From Streptomyces microflavus (GTDB lineage: Bacteria; Actinomycetota; Actinomycetes; Streptomycetales; Streptomycetaceae), in contig NZ_BMUG01000006.1 in assembly GCF_014650075.1 (NCBI RefSeq), forward strand, positions 248,001 through 312,000: a stretch of 64,000 nucleotides of DNA. The letters are read 5' to 3'. The stretch's first letter is position 1. Each line of letters opens with the position of its first letter. This document shows, in pieces, positions 45,372 to 53,404 of this stretch. The translations under genes and the position numbers were made by a program. A model generated the notes under the pieces. The model ran no database searches and had not been told where the DNA came from. It was given only the letters and a program-made list of their open reading frames with translations.

Positions 45372-46149
45372 GTCGGCGGATCTCCCCACGCAGTTCTTCG
45401 GTGATCTCGACGGACAGCTCTGCCACGGCGGTGTCCTCGATACGGCGCGGCTGCTCGATGTCGACCGTCCACTCACGGGCGATCCGGCCGGGCCGGGACG
45501 ACAGCAGCACGACGCGCTGCGCGAGCCGTACGGCCTCGCGCACGTTGTGCGTGACGAAGAGGACCGAGGCGTTCGTCTCGCGCCAGATCCGGGTCAGCTC
45601 GTCGTGCAGCACATCGCGGGTGATGGCGTCCAGCGCCGCGAACGGCTCGTCCATCAACAGCAGTTGGCTGTCCTGGGCGAGCGCGCGGGCCATCGCGACC
45701 CGCTGCCGCATCCCGCCGGAGAGCTCGTGCACCCGCTTGCCGTACGCACCGCCGAGACGGACGAGTTCGAGCAGCCGCTCGGCCTCGGTGCGGCGCTCCG
45801 CCTTGGGGACCCCGCGCAGCCGCAGGGCCAGTTCGATGTTCTTGCCCGCGGTCAGCCACGGGAAGAGGGCGTGCTCCTGGAACATCAGGGCCGGCCGCCC
45901 GCCGGGGGTCTCGATGGACCCCGCGGACGGGCGGTCGAGTCCGGCCACCAGATTGAGCAGCGTCGACTTACCGCACCCGGAGGCCCCCAGGAGGGTGACG
46001 AACTCGCCCGGAGCGACATCGAGGGTGATGTCGTCCAGGACGAGCTGTTGACCCGTGGGGCCGGCGAAGGACTTCGAGACGTGCGAGAGCCGGGCGGCGT
46101 GCTCGACCGTCGTACGGTCCTCGGCCTTGGTGAGGGTGGTGGTCGCCAT
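45358..46149 (-). CDS. Sulfonate/taurine/nitrate-type ABC ATPase
   Basis: This 263-residue protein has Walker A GASGCGKST (about 52-60), Q-loop MFQEHALFPWLT, signature LSGGMRQRVAMARAL and Walker B LLLMDEPFAALD, with switch THNVREAVRLAQRV. PFAALD plus the TRDVLHDEL segment are typical of SsuB/TauB. ATG 46149 has GGAGG eight bases upstream; GTG 46158 is also in frame but overlaps that site. It lies between the permease gene and the binding-protein gene in a minus-strand operon. Confidence 0.9.
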   Translation of the reverse strand: MATTTLTKAEDRTTVEHAARLSHVSKSFAGPTGQQLVLDDITLDVAPGEFVTLLGASGCGKSTLLNLVAGLDRPSAGSIETPGGRPALMFQEHALFPWLTAGKNIELALRLRGVPKAERRTEAERLLELVRLGGAYGKRVHELSGGMRQRVAMARALAQDSQLLLMDEPFAALDAITRDVLHDELTRIWRETNASVLFVTHNVREAVRLAQRVVLLSSRPGRIAREWTVDIEQPRRIEDTAVAELSVEITEELRGEIRRHGQH

Positions 46150-46160
46150 GGTCGTCACCT

Positions 46161-46221
46161 CCTGGGAATCCTGGGAATCCGTTGGATCCGGATCCGGATG
46201 GTCGGATGGTCGGGTGGTCGG
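46161..46221. repeat. Run of short tandem repeats between binding-protein and ATPase genes
   Basis: Three different simple repeats follow one another in the 73-bp gap: CCTGGGAAT x2 (46161-46178), GGATCC-based x2.5 (46184-46199), and GGTCGGAT/GGTCGGGT x3 (46199-46221). The gap is inside an operon, so it may affect mRNA stability or spacing. Confidence 0.7.
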
Positions 46222-46222
46222 G

Positions 46223-47338
46223 TTACTTGACGCCGAGACCGGCGTCGTCGACCTCAGGCTGACCGTCGGCCTTCAGGATCTTGTTCAGCGGCCCGAGGTC
46301 GTAGATGCCCTCCAGCTTCGGGTCCTCCAGCAGACCGGCCTTCACCGAGTACCCCGCCTGCGTCTTGAGCGTGGTGGCCAGCGGGTCGTTGGTGAACTCG
46401 ACGGACTCCCACGCCGGGTCGAGGATCTCCTGGGGCAGCGGCTTGCCGCTCAGCTTCTCCAGCGCCTTGTTGGCGGACGCCTTGGCCTCGTCGGGGTTGG
46501 CGTTGATCCACTTGTTGGTGGAGACCGAACCCTTGACCACGGCCTCGACCACGTCGGGGTGCGCGTCCAGGAACTTCTGCGACACGATGATGTGCGTGAT
46601 CACGAACTTCTTGTCCGGCCACAGGTCCGTCTCGTCGAGAAGCACCTTCGCGCCCTCGGAGACCAGCTTGGACGCGGTCGGCTCCGGCACCCACGCGCCG
46701 TCCAGCGAACCGGACTTGTAGGCGTCGGGCGTCACCTTGTTGTCCGAGCGGACCACGGAGACGTCGCCCTTGCCGCTCTGCGGGTCGACCTTCCAGCCCT
46801 TCTCGGAGATCCAGTTGAGGAAGGCCACGTCCTGGGTGTTGCCGATCTGCGGGGTCGCGATCCGCTTGCCCTTGAGGTCGTCCAGAGTCTTGATCTTCTT
46901 CGGGTTGACGACCAGCTTCACCCCGCCGGAGGCCGAACCCGCCACGATCCGCAGGCCCTTGCCCTGGGACTTGACGTAGGCGTTGATGGCGGGGGAGGGG
47001 CCGATGAAGCCGATGTCGATCGATCCGGCGTTCAGCGCCTCGATCTCGGAGGGGCCGGCGTTGAAGGTCGTGGACTCGACCTTGGTGCCGCCCAGCTCCT
47101 TCTGGATGGTGCCTTCCTGGATACCGACCAGGGCGGTGGCGTGGGTGAGGTTCGGGAAGTAGCCGATCTTCACGGTGTCCGCGGAGAGCTTCTTCTCCCC
47201 GGAGGAGACGTTCGCCTTCTTCGCGTCGTCGTCCTTGGCGTCGGCGCCGTATCCGCAGGCGGTGGCGGCCAGGGCGAGCAGCGGCAGGGCCGCGACAGCG
47301 GCTATGGAGCGGCGAACGGTGGAACGGGGGGCAGGCAC
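46223..47338 (-). CDS. Sulfonate/taurine-type ABC substrate-binding lipoprotein
   Basis: This 371-residue protein has a signal peptide ending in AATAC (lipid C28) and a NMT1/SsuA-type fold: VKIGYFPNLTHATALVG, FNAGPSEIEALNAGSIDIGFIG, and IATPQIGNTQDVAFLNWI. Its position next to the cysteine genes argues for a sulfur ligand such as alkanesulfonate or taurine; nitrate and thiamine-precursor importers share the fold. GTG 47338 follows GAGGAAAG. The 229-bp gap to cysN shows no clear promoter or terminator, so read-through from the cys genes is possible. Confidence 0.88.
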   Translation of the reverse strand: MPAPRSTVRRSIAAVAALPLLALAATACGYGADAKDDDAKKANVSSGEKKLSADTVKIGYFPNLTHATALVGIQEGTIQKELGGTKVESTTFNAGPSEIEALNAGSIDIGFIGPSPAINAYVKSQGKGLRIVAGSASGGVKLVVNPKKIKTLDDLKGKRIATPQIGNTQDVAFLNWISEKGWKVDPQSGKGDVSVVRSDNKVTPDAYKSGSLDGAWVPEPTASKLVSEGAKVLLDETDLWPDKKFVITHIIVSQKFLDAHPDVVEAVVKGSVSTNKWINANPDEAKASANKALEKLSGKPLPQEILDPAWESVEFTNDPLATTLKTQAGYSVKAGLLEDPKLEGIYDLGPLNKILKADGQPEVDDAGLGVK

Positions 47339-47567
47339 GGGAGGCTTTCCTCTCGTTGGCCCGGTACTCGCGTCCCGCTGTTGGTCAGGGGGGCGCGGCC
47401 GGGAGATCGGCAGGTCTTCGGCGGTACGGATGCGGGGGGTTCAGGGCGCGCGAGCGGTGCGCGTACGTCATCACGCACATCGCCCCACGCCTCCCTGGCC
47501 GCTGCCGAGGGCGCCGCTGCCCACACGGCCGCCCTCCTTCGCGAAGGTGGAGAAGAAGTCGGTCACG

Positions 47568-48917
47568 TCAGAAGTCCCATTCGGCGTCGTCGTCGGCCAC
47601 GACCGGCTCCGGGGCCGCGGCGAACGCGGCGCCCGCCATGCCGGCGCTCAGCGTCGTACCGTCCGCCGGGTCGATCAGCAGGAACGAGCCCGTACGCCGG
47701 GAGTCGGCGTACGCGTCCAGCGCGAGCGGCTCGGCGGTCCGCACCACGACCCGGCCGATGTCGTTGGCGACCAGCTGTCCGGGCGCCGGGTGCTGGGAGA
47801 GGTCGTCCAGGGTGAGCCGGGACGGGATGTCCTTGACGATCGCCTTGACCGTACGGGTGGTGTGCTTGAGCAGCACCCGCTGGCCCACCGAGAGCGGCTG
47901 GTCGGCCACGTGGCAGACGGTCGCCTCGATGTCCTGGGTGACCGGCGGTGCGTCGTCGGCGGGGGCGATCAGGTCGCCGCGCGAGATGTCGATGTCGTCG
48001 GCCAGGCGGATCGTCACCGACTGCGGCGCCCAGGCGATGTCCACGCTCTCGCCGAGCGCGTCGATGCCCGTGATCGTGGTCGTACGCCCCGAGGGGAGTA
48101 CGGAGACGGCCTCGCCGACCCGGAAGACCCCGGCGGCGATCTGACCGGCGTACCCCCGGTAGTCCGGGTGCTCGGCGGTCTGCGGCCGGATCACGTACTG
48201 CACGGGGAAGCGCGCGTGGCAGGCGGTGAGGTCGTGGCTGACCGGCACCGTCTCCAGGTGTTCCAGCACGGTCGGCCCGCCGTACCAGTCCATGTGGGCG
48301 GACGGCTCCACCACGTTGTCCCCGGCCAGCGCCGAGATCGGGATCGCGGTGATCTCCGGGACGCCCAGCGAAGCGGCGTACGCGGTGAACTCCTCGGCTA
48401 TCGCGGCGAACACGGGCTCCGCGTAGTCGACGAGGTCCATCTTGTTGACGGCCAGCACCACGTGCGGGACGCGGAGCAGCGCGGCGACGGCGGCGTGCCG
48501 GCGGGTCTGCTCGACCACCCCGTTGCGGGCGTCGACCAGGACCACGGCCAGCTCGGCGGTGGAGGCGCCGGTCACCATGTTGCGGGTGTACTGCACATGG
48601 CCCGGGGTGTCCGCGAGGATGAACCGGCGGCGGGCGGTGGCGAAGTAGCGGTAGGCGACATCGATGGTGATGCCCTGCTCGCGCTCGGCCCGCAGCCCGT
48701 CGGTCAGCAGCGCCAGGTCCGGCGTCTCCTGGCCACGGCTCAGCGACACCTGCTCCACGGCCTCCAGCTGGTCGGTGAGGATCGACTTGGAGTCGTGCAG
48801 CAGGCGTCCCACGAGGGTGGACTTGCCGTCGTCCACCGACCCGGCGGTGGCGAACCGCAGCAGGGTGGTGGCCGACAGCTGCTCGGCGGAGAGCGCCGGG
48901 AGGATGGGTGTGGTCAT
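47568..48917 (-). CDS. cysN: Sulfate adenylyltransferase subunit 1 (GTPase)
   Basis: This 449-residue EF-Tu-like GTPase activates CysD in making APS from sulfate and ATP. GTPase motifs are GSVDDGKST (G1, about 26), DTPGH (G3, about 98) and NKMD (G4, about 152), followed by two beta-barrel domains. There is no fused CysC kinase, in line with the separate cysC upstream. It starts two bases after the cysD stop. It is the last gene of the core cys set. Confidence 0.95.
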   Translation of the reverse strand: MTTPILPALSAEQLSATTLLRFATAGSVDDGKSTLVGRLLHDSKSILTDQLEAVEQVSLSRGQETPDLALLTDGLRAEREQGITIDVAYRYFATARRRFILADTPGHVQYTRNMVTGASTAELAVVLVDARNGVVEQTRRHAAVAALLRVPHVVLAVNKMDLVDYAEPVFAAIAEEFTAYAASLGVPEITAIPISALAGDNVVEPSAHMDWYGGPTVLEHLETVPVSHDLTACHARFPVQYVIRPQTAEHPDYRGYAGQIAAGVFRVGEAVSVLPSGRTTTITGIDALGESVDIAWAPQSVTIRLADDIDISRGDLIAPADDAPPVTQDIEATVCHVADQPLSVGQRVLLKHTTRTVKAIVKDIPSRLTLDDLSQHPAPGQLVANDIGRVVVRTAEPLALDAYADSRRTGSFLLIDPADGTTLSAGMAGAAFAAAPEPVVADDDAEWDF

Positions 48918-48919
48918 GG

Positions 48920-49855
48920 TTAGAAGTACCCCTCGCGCTTGCGGTCTTCCATCGCGGCCTCGGACATCTTGTCGTCGGCGCGGGTCGCGCCCCGCTCGGT
49001 GAGCCGGGAGGCGGCGATCTCGGTGATCACGGCGTCCAGCGTGGTGGCGTCGGAGTCGACGGCCCCGGTGCAGGACATGTCACCGACCGTGCGGTAGCGC
49101 ACCAGACGGGTCTCGGTGGACTCGTGCTCCTTGGGGCCGCCCCAGTGCCCGGCGGTCAGCCACATGCCGTTGCGGTTGAAGACCTCGCGCTCATGGGCGA
49201 AGTAGATCTCCGGGAGCTCGATCCCCTCGCGCTCGATGTACTGCCAGACGTCCAGCTCGGTCCAGTTGGAGATCGGGAAGACCCGGACGTGCTCGCCGGG
49301 GGCGTGCCGGCCGTTGTACAGCTGCCACAGCTCGGGGCGCTGGCGGCGCGGGTCCCACTGCGAGAACTCGTCGCGCAGCGAGAAGACCCGCTCCTTGGCG
49401 CGCGCCTTCTCCTCGTCGCGCCGCCCGCCGCCGAACACCGCGTCGAAGCGGTGCTGCTGGATCGCCTCGGTGAGCGGGACGGTCTGGAGCGGGTTGCGGG
49501 TGCCGTCGGGGCGCTCGCGGAGCTTCCCGGCGTCGATGTACTCCTGCACGGAGGCGACATGGAGCCGCAGCCCGTGCTTCTTCACCGTACGGTCGCGGTA
49601 CTCCAGGACCTCGGGGAAGTTGTGCCCGGTGTCCACGTGCAGCAGCGTGAACGGCACCGGCGCGGGCGCGAACGCCTTCAGCGCCAGGTGCAGCATCACG
49701 ATGGAGTCCTTGCCGCCGGAGAACAGGATCACCGGCCGCTCGAACTCCCCCGCCACCTCACGGAAGATGTGGACCGCCTCCGACTCCAGGGAGTCCAGGT
49801 GGCTGAGCGCGTACGGATTGACGGTGCCCTCCGGCACGGTGGTGACGGTGCTCAC
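48920..49855 (-). CDS. cysD: Sulfate adenylyltransferase subunit 2
   Basis: This 311-residue ATP-PP-loop enzyme has the P-loop FSGGKDSIVMLHLA (about 46-59), HVDTGHNFPEVLEYRD, and FGGGRRDEEKARAKERVFS. It adenylates sulfate to APS together with CysN. GTG 49855 gives MSTVTTVPEG; its GTGA overlaps the cysC stop codon by four bases (49852-49855), so the two are translated together. Length is typical (about 302-312). Confidence 0.95.
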   Translation of the reverse strand: MSTVTTVPEGTVNPYALSHLDSLESEAVHIFREVAGEFERPVILFSGGKDSIVMLHLALKAFAPAPVPFTLLHVDTGHNFPEVLEYRDRTVKKHGLRLHVASVQEYIDAGKLRERPDGTRNPLQTVPLTEAIQQHRFDAVFGGGRRDEEKARAKERVFSLRDEFSQWDPRRQRPELWQLYNGRHAPGEHVRVFPISNWTELDVWQYIEREGIELPEIYFAHEREVFNRNGMWLTAGHWGGPKEHESTETRLVRYRTVGDMSCTGAVDSDATTLDAVITEIAASRLTERGATRADDKMSEAAMEDRKREGYF

Positions 49856-50397
49856 GCCAGGCCCCTCTCGGTGAGCAGCGCGTGGAGCGCCGCTGCGGAC
49901 TCCTGCACGGTCTGCTGGTGCGACTCGATGCGCAGGTCGGGCGATTCGGGTGCCTCGTAGGGGTCGTCGACCCCGGTGAGACCGCTGATCTCGCCGGCCG
50001 CCTGCTTGGCGTAAAGACCCTTCACATCCCGTACGGAGCACACCTCGACGGGCGTCGCGACGTGTACCTCCAGGTAGCCGGTGGACTCGGCGGCGTGCCG
50101 CTTGCGGACCGCCTCGCGGCTGTCGGCGAACGGGGCGATGACGGGGACCAGCACCTTCACGCCGTTGGCGGCGAGCAGTTCGGCGACGAAGCCGATCCGG
50201 GCCACATTGGTGTGCCGGTCCTCACGGGAGAAGCCGAGCCCCGCGGAGAGGAACTCCCGGATCTCGTCGCCGTCGAGCACCTCCACCTTGTGGCCCTCGG
50301 TCCGCAGCCGGCCCGCCAGCTCGTACGCGATGGTGGTCTTGCCCGCGCTCGGCAGACCGGTCAGCCAGATGGTGGCTCCCGTCTCCGTCACGCTCAT
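49852..50397 (-). CDS. cysC: Adenylylsulfate kinase
   Basis: This 181-residue kinase phosphorylates APS to PAPS. Walker A is GLPSAGKTT (about 14-22), followed by LDGDEIREFLSAGLGFSREDR, VPVIAPFADSREAVRKRH and the lid DVKGLYAKQAAGEI. ATG 50397 is chosen for its AGGAG site seven bases upstream; ATG 50421, overlapping the cysH stop as TGATG, would add eight residues and may be used by coupling. PAPS is probably for sulfotransferases, as the adjacent reductase looks APS-specific. Confidence 0.93.
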   Translation of the reverse strand: MSVTETGATIWLTGLPSAGKTTIAYELAGRLRTEGHKVEVLDGDEIREFLSAGLGFSREDRHTNVARIGFVAELLAANGVKVLVPVIAPFADSREAVRKRHAAESTGYLEVHVATPVEVCSVRDVKGLYAKQAAGEISGLTGVDDPYEAPESPDLRIESHQQTVQESAAALHALLTERGLA

Positions 50398-50420
50398 CGA
50401 ACTCTCCTGATCAGTCGTCA

Positions 50421-51137
50421 TCAGCCGTGCAGCCCGCATTCGGTCTTGCCGCGTCCGGCCCAGCGGCCGGCCCGTGCGTCCTCGCCCTCCAGCACCCGGC
50501 GGGTGCAGGGCGCGCAGCCGACGGAGGCGTAACCGTTCATCAGCAGCGGGTTGGTGAGCACCCCGTGCTCGGCGACGTAGGCGTCCACGTCGTCCTGGGT
50601 CCAGCGGGCGATGGGGGAGACCTTGACCTTGCGGCGCTTGGCGTCCCAGCCGACGACCGGGGTGCCGGCCCGGGTCGGGGACTCGTCGCGGCGCAGCCCC
50701 GTCGCCCATGCGGCGTACGCGGTCAGGCCGTCCTCCAACGGCTTGACCTTGCGCAGCGCGCAGCACAGGTCGGGGTCGCGGTCGTGCAGCTTCTCGCCGT
50801 GCTCCGCGTCCTGCTCGGCCACCGTTTTCCGGGGGGTGATCGTGATGACGTTGACGTCCATCACCGCGTCCACCGCGTCCCGGGTCCCGATGGTCTCGGG
50901 GAAGTGGTAGCCGGTGTCCAGGAAGACCACGTCCACGCCCGGCATCACCCGGGAGGCCAGGTGCGCGACCACGGCGTCCTCCATGGAGGAGGTGACGCAG
51001 AAGCGCGGCCCGAAGGTGTCGGTGGCCCACTTCAGGATCTCGGTGGCGGAGGCGTCCTCCAGCTCCCGGCCGGCCCGCTCGGCCAGCTCCTGGAGCTCGC
51101 TGTCCGTCAGCTCGCCGCTCAGCAGAGTGTCCGTCAT
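50421..51137 (-). CDS. cysH: APS reductase, [4Fe-4S] type
   Basis: This 238-residue enzyme reduces APS to sulfite with thioredoxin. It carries both cluster-ligand pairs, C125-C126 (CCALRKVKPL) and C208-x-x-C211 (VGCAPCTRR), which mark APS-specific reductases; PAPS reductases lack them. The catalytic C234 sits in the C-terminal TECGLHG. A PP-loop-like SSMEDAVV and DTGYHFPET precede them. ATG 51137 overlaps the stop of the small zinc-ribbon gene (ATGA). It supplies sulfite to Sir, encoded upstream. Confidence 0.94.
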   Translation of the reverse strand: MTDTLLSGELTDSELQELAERAGRELEDASATEILKWATDTFGPRFCVTSSMEDAVVAHLASRVMPGVDVVFLDTGYHFPETIGTRDAVDAVMDVNVITITPRKTVAEQDAEHGEKLHDRDPDLCCALRKVKPLEDGLTAYAAWATGLRRDESPTRAGTPVVGWDAKRRKVKVSPIARWTQDDVDAYVAEHGVLTNPLLMNGYASVGCAPCTRRVLEGEDARAGRWAGRGKTECGLHG

Positions 51138-51313
51138 ATCCGGTCCCCTTCACCGTCGTTGCGCTGGACGCCCCGGGTCAGCAGACCCAGGAACTTCAGC
51201 TGGAACGCACGGTTGCAGGAGGCGCATTCCCAGGCGCCGTGGCCGGTCTCGTTGGGGCGCAGGTCCTCGTCGCCGCAGTACGGGCAGTAGAACGGGGCGG
51301 CTCGCTCGCTCAT
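51134..51313 (-). CDS. 59-residue zinc-ribbon protein in the sulfur operon
   Basis: This short gene, between sir and cysH, encodes 59 residues with two CxxC pairs: FYCPYCGDEDL (C10, C13) and WECASCNRAF (C30, C33), followed by a basic QLKFLGLLTRG tail. The pattern fits a zinc ribbon or a small iron-sulfur or redox partner. Its ATG overlaps the sir stop (ATGA at 51310-51313) and its stop overlaps the cysH start (ATGA at 51134-51137), which fixes the frame and ties its dose to both reductases. Similar small proteins are, to my knowledge, found at this site in other Streptomyces; the function is not established. Confidence 0.85.
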   Translation of the reverse strand: MSERAAPFYCPYCGDEDLRPNETGHGAWECASCNRAFQLKFLGLLTRGVQRNDGEGDRI

Positions 51314-53007
51314 GACAGCGACTCCGCACTGGCGCGCGCCGCCCAGGTCGCGAAGCGCTCGCCGTCCTCGCGCTCCTCCTGGAACCGGCCGAGCACCCGC
51401 TCGACGTAGTCAGGCAGTTCGGCCGAAGTGACCTTCAGGCCACGGACCTTGCGGCCGAACCCGGCCTCAAGCCCGAGCGCGCCACCGAGGTGGACCTGGT
51501 AGCCCTCGACCTGGTTGCCCTCGCCGTCCAGCATCAGCTGGCCCTTGAGACCGATGTCCGCGACCTGGATCCGGGCGCAGGCGTTCGGGCAGCCGTTGAT
51601 GTTGATGGTGATCGGCTGGTCGAACTCCGGGATGCGGCGCTCCAGTTCGTCGATGAGCGAGGCGCCGCGCGCCTTCGTCTCGACGATCGCCAGCTTGCAG
51701 AACTCGATGCCGGTGCAGGCCATCGTGCCGCGCCGGAACGGGGAGGGCGTGACCCGCAGGTCGAGCGCCTCCAGACCGGCGACCAGGGACTCGACCTGCT
51801 CCTCGGCCACGTCCAGCACGATCATCTTCTGCTCGGCGGTGGTGCGCACCCGGCCGGAGCCGTGCGCGTCGGCCAGCTCCGCGATCTTGGTGAGAGTGGT
51901 GCCGTCGACCCGGCCCACCCGCGCGGCGAAGCCGACGTAGAAGCGGCCGTCCTTCTGCCGGTGCACGCCGAGGTGGTCGCGCCAGGTCTGGGCGGGCTGC
52001 TCGGGCGCGGGGCCGTCGACCAGCTTGCGCTGGAGGTAGTCGTCCTCCAGGACCTGGCGGAACTTCTCCGCGCCCCAGTCCGCGACCAGGAACTTCAGCC
52101 GGGCGCGGGTGCGCAGCCGCCGGTAGCCGTAGTCGCGGAAGATCCCGATGACCCCGCCGTACACATCGGCCACCTCGTCCAGCGGCACCCAGGCGCCGAG
52201 GCGGACCCCGAGCTTGGGGTTGGTGGAGAGGCCGCCGCCGACCCAGAGGTCGAAGCCGGGGCCGTGCTCCGGGTGGTTCACGCCGACGAACGCGATGTCG
52301 TTGATCTCGTGCGCCACGTCCAGCTGAGGGGAGCCGGAGACGGCGGACTTGAACTTGCGGGGCAGGTTGGAGAAGTCGGGGTTGCCGATGAACCGGCGCT
52401 GGATCTCGTCGATCGCGGGGGTGCCGTCGATGATCTCGTTCTCGGCGATGCCCGCCACCGGGGAACCGAGGATCACGCGGGGCGTGTCACCGCAGGCCTC
52501 GGTGGTGGAGAGGCCCACCTCTTCGAGCCGGCGCCAGATCTCCGGCACGTCCTCGATCCGGATCCAGTGGTACTGCACGTTCTGCCGGTCGGTGAGGTCG
52601 GCGGTGCCGCGCGCGAACTCCTGGGAGATCTCACCGATCACCCGCAGCTGCTGCGTGGTCAGCCGGCCACCGTCGATCCGGACGCGCAGCATGAAGAACT
52701 TGTCGTCCAGCTCCTCCGGCTCCAGCACGGCCGTCTTGCCGCCGTCGATGCCGGGCTTGCGCTGGGTGTACAGCCCCCACCAGCGCATACGTCCGCGCAG
52801 GTCGTTGGGGTCGATGGAGTCGAAGCCGCGCTTGGAGTAGATCGTCTCGATACGTGTCCGTACGTTGAGACCGTCGTCGTCCTTCTTGAACTGCTCGTTC
52901 CCGTTGAGGGGCGTGTGGTGGCCCACGGCCCACTGACCCTCGCCACGGTGGCGTCCGGCCTTGCGGCGGGGCGTGGTGGTCGCAGGCTGTTCGGGGGTAG
53001 CGGCCAT
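51310..53007 (-). CDS. sir: Siroheme-[4Fe-4S] sulfite reductase (ferredoxin type)
   Basis: This 565-residue enzyme reduces sulfite to sulfide with six electrons. It is built of two ferredoxin-like/siroheme half-modules, with QNVQYHWIRIEDVPEIW in the first and cluster-plus-siroheme ligands CTGIEFC and NGCPNAC (CxxxxxC-n-CxxxC) in the second. Length fits the NirA/SirA type of actinobacteria. A Cys-Tyr crosslink, known in some NirA proteins, was not examined. ATG 53007 has GAAGGA nine bases upstream. It is the first enzyme gene after a short leader peptide, and is coupled to the downstream small gene. Confidence 0.93.
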   Translation of the reverse strand: MAATPEQPATTTPRRKAGRHRGEGQWAVGHHTPLNGNEQFKKDDDGLNVRTRIETIYSKRGFDSIDPNDLRGRMRWWGLYTQRKPGIDGGKTAVLEPEELDDKFFMLRVRIDGGRLTTQQLRVIGEISQEFARGTADLTDRQNVQYHWIRIEDVPEIWRRLEEVGLSTTEACGDTPRVILGSPVAGIAENEIIDGTPAIDEIQRRFIGNPDFSNLPRKFKSAVSGSPQLDVAHEINDIAFVGVNHPEHGPGFDLWVGGGLSTNPKLGVRLGAWVPLDEVADVYGGVIGIFRDYGYRRLRTRARLKFLVADWGAEKFRQVLEDDYLQRKLVDGPAPEQPAQTWRDHLGVHRQKDGRFYVGFAARVGRVDGTTLTKIAELADAHGSGRVRTTAEQKMIVLDVAEEQVESLVAGLEALDLRVTPSPFRRGTMACTGIEFCKLAIVETKARGASLIDELERRIPEFDQPITININGCPNACARIQVADIGLKGQLMLDGEGNQVEGYQVHLGGALGLEAGFGRKVRGLKVTSAELPDYVERVLGRFQEEREDGERFATWAARASAESLS

Positions 53008-53123
53008 GACAGTACGTCCTTCGGGACTGCAGGAGGGCGGCTCTGAACCGCACACTCGCGCTGAGGCGCGGCGGTGCGCTGGGTTCGGCAGAGGTATGAG
53101 GGGGCGCGGCGGTGCTGGGACTC
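53008..53123 (-). promoter_or_regulatory. Attenuator-like leader between the leader peptide and sir
   Basis: These 116 bases contain a possible outer stem GAACC/GGTTC (53045-53049 with 53082-53086), an inner GCGC-CTCA-GCGC hairpin on the minus strand, and two copies of GGCGCGGCGGTGC on the plus strand (53065-53077, 53103-53115) that could form alternative pairings. The location after a Cys-containing leader fits ribosome-mediated attenuation, but the fold has not been computed. Confidence 0.5.
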
Positions 53124-53207
53124 TCAGCCCGCCGGACAGATGGCGCTGGACATGCGGCAGAGGTCGACGTGGCGTCGACTCACCAAGGCAATTCCAGTTC
53201 CAGACAT
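53124..53207 (-). CDS. Short leader peptide of the sulfur operon (RRHVDLCR type)
   Basis: This 27-residue reading frame starts at ATG 53207 and ends at TGA 53124. It contains SRRHVDLCRMSSAIC, the signature of a family of short actinobacterial leader peptides found before sulfur and cysteine genes. Cysteines are at 17 and 24, with HVDLC preceding the first. No ribosome site is visible; CACGCT lies six bases before ATG, so translation may be leaderless. Ribosome stalling or speed at the Cys codons could report cysteine supply and set sir operon expression. Confidence 0.85.
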   Translation of the reverse strand: MSGTGIALVSRRHVDLCRMSSAICPAG

Positions 53208-53269
53208 GACGGAAGCGTGTCACGCGGATCTCGGGGCAGTCCACCACTATCCACGATGTGGACGACATG

Positions 53270-53286
53270 GTCTCGCAGAATGAGAC
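53270..53286. promoter_or_regulatory. Dyad GTCTC-N7-GAGAC upstream of the sulfur leader
   Basis: Five-base perfect arms lie 63-79 bp upstream of the leader peptide start, where a regulator of the sulfur operon could bind. The arms are short, and no -35/-10 pair was assigned with confidence. Confidence 0.4.
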
Positions 53287-53404
53287 GATGTGGTATCGGT
53301 CACAGGTGGCGTCGGCGGCAATGGGGACAAAACGCCCGGCGGTGGAGCCGGAAGGACCCCGCCCGGACAGAACAGTGCAAAGGCCGGACGGAACGGTGGA
53401 AGGG

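Noticed and set aside
50398..50421. Longer cysC start overlapping the cysH stop (TGATG)
   Set aside because: Possible through coupling, but the AGGAG site seven bases before ATG 50397 makes the shorter start more likely; kept as an alternative only.
44437..53007. Recent horizontal acquisition of the sulfur block
   Set aside because: GC and codon use match the surroundings, genes are tightly overlapped, and no integrase or repeat borders were seen.
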